The translations under genes and the position numbers were made by a program. 64,000 bases of DNA from contig NZ_SACM01000001.1 in NCBI RefSeq assembly GCF_004004565.1, positions 1,240,001 through 1,304,000 on the forward strand, given 5' to 3'. Below the pieces are notes generated by a model. It was not told the origin of the DNA. It saw only the letters and a list, made by a program, of their open reading frames with translations, and did no database searches. This DNA is from Inhella crocodyli (GTDB lineage: Bacteria; Pseudomonadota; Gammaproteobacteria; Burkholderiales; Burkholderiaceae_C). This document shows, piece by piece, positions 62,095 to 64,000 of the stretch. Position 1 is the stretch's first letter. Every line of letters begins with the position of its first letter.

Positions 62095-62568
62095 ATGTTC
62101 AACATCGTCCTCGTCCAACCGGAGATTCCTCCCAACACCGGCAACGTCATCCGGCTCGCGGCCAACACCGGCTGCCGCCTGCACCTGATTCGCCCCCTGG
62201 GTTTCAGCCTGGAAGACAAGCTGCTGCAACGTGCTGGCTTGGATTACCACGAGTACGCCGACCTGCGCGTGCACGACGATTGGGACGCGTTTCTGGCGCA
62301 AGAGCGCCCGGTCGCCGAGCGCCTGTTTGCCTTCACCACGCGGGGGCAGCGGGGCTTCCACCAGGTCGCCTGGCAGGCCGGCGACTGGTTGGTGTTCGGC
62401 CGCGAAAGCTCCGGGCTTCCCGAGGACCTGCGGTCCCGCATCCCGTCCGAGCAATGGCTGCGGCTGCCCATGCGCCCCCAACAGCGCAGCTTGAACCTGA
62501 GCAATGCGGTGGCCGTGTCGGTGTTCGAAGCCTGGCGTCAGCAAGGCTACGACGGGGCCGTGGCATGA
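62095..62568 (+). CDS. trmL: tRNA (cytidine/uridine-34 2'-O)-methyltransferase TrmL
   Basis: 157-residue SPOUT methyltransferase for the wobble base of tRNA-Leu. PEIPPNTGNVIRLAANTG, VFGRESSGLPEDL and RSLNLSNAVAVSVFEA are the three SPOUT motifs. It starts three bases after comF and overlaps the next gene by four (ATGA). Confidence 0.96.
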   Translation: MFNIVLVQPEIPPNTGNVIRLAANTGCRLHLIRPLGFSLEDKLLQRAGLDYHEYADLRVHDDWDAFLAQERPVAERLFAFTTRGQRGFHQVAWQAGDWLVFGRESSGLPEDLRSRIPSEQWLRLPMRPQQRSLNLSNAVAVSVFEAWRQQGYDGAVA

Positions 62569-63374
62569 ACGCACCGGCCCTGCCGCGCCATGCGTGGTGG
62601 CTGATGCTGCGCGCCGGCTTGTCGCGCCCGCGCGCTGGGGGCGCCGTGCCCGAGGCCCCGGCCCACTGGCAGGCGCCCGCGTTGAGCGCGCGGGAGCGGT
62701 CGGCGTTCAAGGCGCACCTGGGCTTCGGCCCCGAAACCGAGGTGCCCTTGAGCTTGCACTACCTGGCGCTGCAGCGCGCCCAGTTGGAGTGGATGCTGCG
62801 GCCGGCATTTCCCTTCCGCCTGCTGGGCATGGTGCACATGGCCCAGTCCTTGACGCGCTTGGCACCCTGGGAGGTGCAAGCGCCGTTCGAGATCGGCCTT
62901 CAGGCCGCCCTTGAGGGCAAGCGCAACGTGCGCCTGGAGGCCGAACTGCGCCAGGCCGGACGCCCCGTGCTGCGGGCGAGCAGCCTGTACCGCCCCCCTC
63001 GCGACCCCGGCGCCCGGCCCTTGCGCGAGCGCGCCGCCGAGCCCCCACCCGAGGGCGCGCCATTGGCCGAATGGACGCTCCCGGCCCACGCCGGTCGCGC
63101 CTACGCCCGGCTGTCCGGCGACGCCAACCCCATCCACCTCTGGCCTTGGACGGCGCGCTACTTCGGTTTGCCCCGGCCCATCGTGCATGGCATGCACACG
63201 CTGGCGCGCTGCGAAGCCGAACTGGCCCGTGCCCGCGGCGAGGCCTTGAGCCACATCGAGTTGCAGTTCCTGCGGCCGATCGCCCTGCCCGGTGCGGCCC
63301 GCTTGCACGGGGACGCCGCAGGCTTCGAGGTGTTCAGCGCCGCCGGCCGCTGCGCCACCGGCTCGGCGCGCTAA
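62565..63374 (+). CDS. MaoC-like hot-dog dehydratase/hydratase
   Basis: 269-residue double hot-dog protein. The C-terminal hydratase-2 motif [16 protein letters not shown] then [20 protein letters not shown] has the catalytic Asp-His. Likely acts on (3R)-hydroxyacyl or related thioesters, possibly linking to PHA metabolism. Overlaps trmL by four bases; its stop shares four bases with the convergent gpsA stop. Confidence 0.87.
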   Translation: MNAPALPRHAWWLMLRAGLSRPRAGGAVPEAPAHWQAPALSARERSAFKAHLGFGPETEVPLSLHYLALQRAQLEWMLRPAFPFRLLGMVHMAQSLTRLAPWEVQAPFEIGLQAALEGKRNVRLEAELRQAGRPVLRASSLYRPPRDPGARPLRERAAEPPPEGAPLAEWTLPAHAGRAYARLSGDANPIHLWPWTARYFGLPRPIVHGMHTLARCEAELARARGEALSHIELQFLRPIALPGAARLHGDAAGFEVFSAAGRCATGSAR

Positions 63375-64000
63375 ATCTCGGCCCGCGGGTCGCGGTTCAT
63401 CAGCAGCGCCAAGCCTTGGGCCGGCGCCAGGCGGCCTTCCAGCAAGGCCACCACGGTGCGGGTGATGGGCAGGTCCAGGCCCAGGGCTTCGCCGCGGGCC
63501 AGCACCGTGCGCGCGCTGTACACGCCCTCGGCCACGTGCCCCAAGCGGCCCAGCACCTCGTCCAGCGCCAAGCCTTGGGCCAACAGCAGGCCGACCTTGC
63601 GGTTGCGGCTCAAGTCGCCCGTGGCGGTGAGCACGAGGTCGCCCAAGCCCGCCAGGCCCAAGAACGACTCGGCCTTGGCCCCCAGGGCGACGCCCAGGCG
63701 CGTCATTTCGGCGAGCCCCCGCGTCAGCAGGGCGGCGCGCGCGTTCAGACCCGGCGCGTTGGCCCAGTCTTGGGCGGCTTCGGCCTGCTCGCGCAGGCCG
63801 TCGGCCACGCCGGTGGCAATGGCCATCACGTTCTTCACCGCCCCGCCCACTTCGACGCCCACCGGGTCGGTGCTCGTGTAGACGCGCAAGCGCTCGCCAT
63901 GGAACGCGCGCACGGCCAACTCGGCCACCGCCGGCCATTCGCTGGCCGCGACCAAGGCCGTGGCTTGGCCGCGGGCCACTTCCTGCGCGAAGCTGGGGCC
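63371..64000 (-). CDS. gpsA: Glycerol-3-phosphate dehydrogenase GpsA, 5' part outside window
   Basis: NAD(P)-dependent G3P dehydrogenase for phospholipid synthesis; the N terminus (nucleotide-binding domain) lies beyond the right edge. The visible 209 residues include [37 protein letters not shown], the catalytic [20 protein letters not shown] and VAEGVYSA. Stop shares bases with the MaoC-like gene. Confidence 0.95.
   Translation of the reverse strand, partial: GPSFAQEVARGQATALVAASEWPAVAELAVRAFHGERLRVYTSTDPVGVEVGGAVKNVMAIATGVADGLREQAEAAQDWANAPGLNARAALLTRGLAEMTRLGVALGAKAESFLGLAGLGDLVLTATGDLSRNRKVGLLLAQGLALDEVLGRLGHVAEGVYSARTVLARGEALGLDLPITRTVVALLEGRLAPAQGLALLMNRDPRAEI

Overview
The window is compact, GC-rich bacterial chromosome (mostly near 70% GC by eye). 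Gene content and order point to a betaproteobacterium of the order Burkholderiales, probably near the Rubrivivax/Roseateles/Inhella group. The supporting markers are an alaT-hom-thrC-moeA-moaD string, a phasin, a PEP-CTERM protein, a prpE, a ferredoxin-type cysI-DUF934-cysH-cysD-cysN-cobA operon, and tandem fdxA/fpr. No insertion sequence, phage, integrase, CRISPR array or rRNA was seen. There is one tRNA (Asn).

Layout. 1-7.7 kb: a subtilase cut by the window edge, an M13 metallopeptidase, an MFS transporter, RmuC, a lipoprotein alpha/beta hydrolase and a secreted protein of unknown function. 7.7-11.6 kb: a minus-strand operon with every junction overlapping (histone-deacetylase-like amidohydrolase, nitroreductase, NhaD-like antiporter, 2-hydroxyacid dehydrogenase). 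11.7-12.4 kb: a phasin with its own promoter, two TGCAGTGCA repeats and a strong terminator. 12.4-18.8 kb: a co-directional group (SPFH/SHOCT protein, double zinc-ribbon DUF4178 membrane protein, DUF350 protein, membrane-fused aminopropyltransferase, exported-looking FAD oxidoreductase). It faces speD (AdoMet decarboxylase) and an ArsR regulator at the end of the alaT-hom-thrC-moeA-moaD operon (18.8-25.0 kb). 25-31 kb: a Mth938-like protein, a 1-Cys Bcp, secreted GH13 amylase, PIN-PhoH ATPase, PEP-CTERM protein and DUF3047 lipoprotein. 31-40 kb: prpE, NlpC/P60, moaA, mobA, a cyclic-nucleotide-binding protein, patatin, FAD protein and YbiB. 40.25-40.87 kb: a short AT-rich island with one small membrane protein. 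41.8-44.9 kb: a DesB/DesC/DesT-like desaturase module. 45-53.5 kb: the sulfate-assimilation operon followed by fdxA-fpr. 53.5-64 kb: dienoyl-CoA isomerase, a TPP riboswitch controlling a TonB-dependent receptor, tRNA-Asn, YjdM, a divergent hydrolase/LysR pair, HDOD protein, BioC-like protein, ComF, TrmL, MaoC-like hydratase and gpsA (cut by the edge).

How the genes work together. The most interesting unit is 12.4-19.6 kb. SpeD makes decarboxylated AdoMet, which is the aminopropyl donor a spermidine-synthase fold needs. Here that fold is fused to a membrane domain and sits among SPFH, DUF4178 and DUF350 membrane proteins, with a FAD enzyme that may oxidise the product. This suggests a membrane-localised polyamine (or polyamine-like) synthesis or modification system rather than ordinary cytosolic spermidine synthesis. 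That reading is inference. The sulfate operon lacks cysJ, and the adjacent ferredoxin and ferredoxin-NADP reductase are plausible electron donors. The desaturase module matches the Pseudomonas DesCB/DesT arrangement. Coordinates of starts are my choices from ATG/GTG/TTG position, Shine-Dalgarno sequence, signal peptides and overlaps; where these conflict the entry says so.
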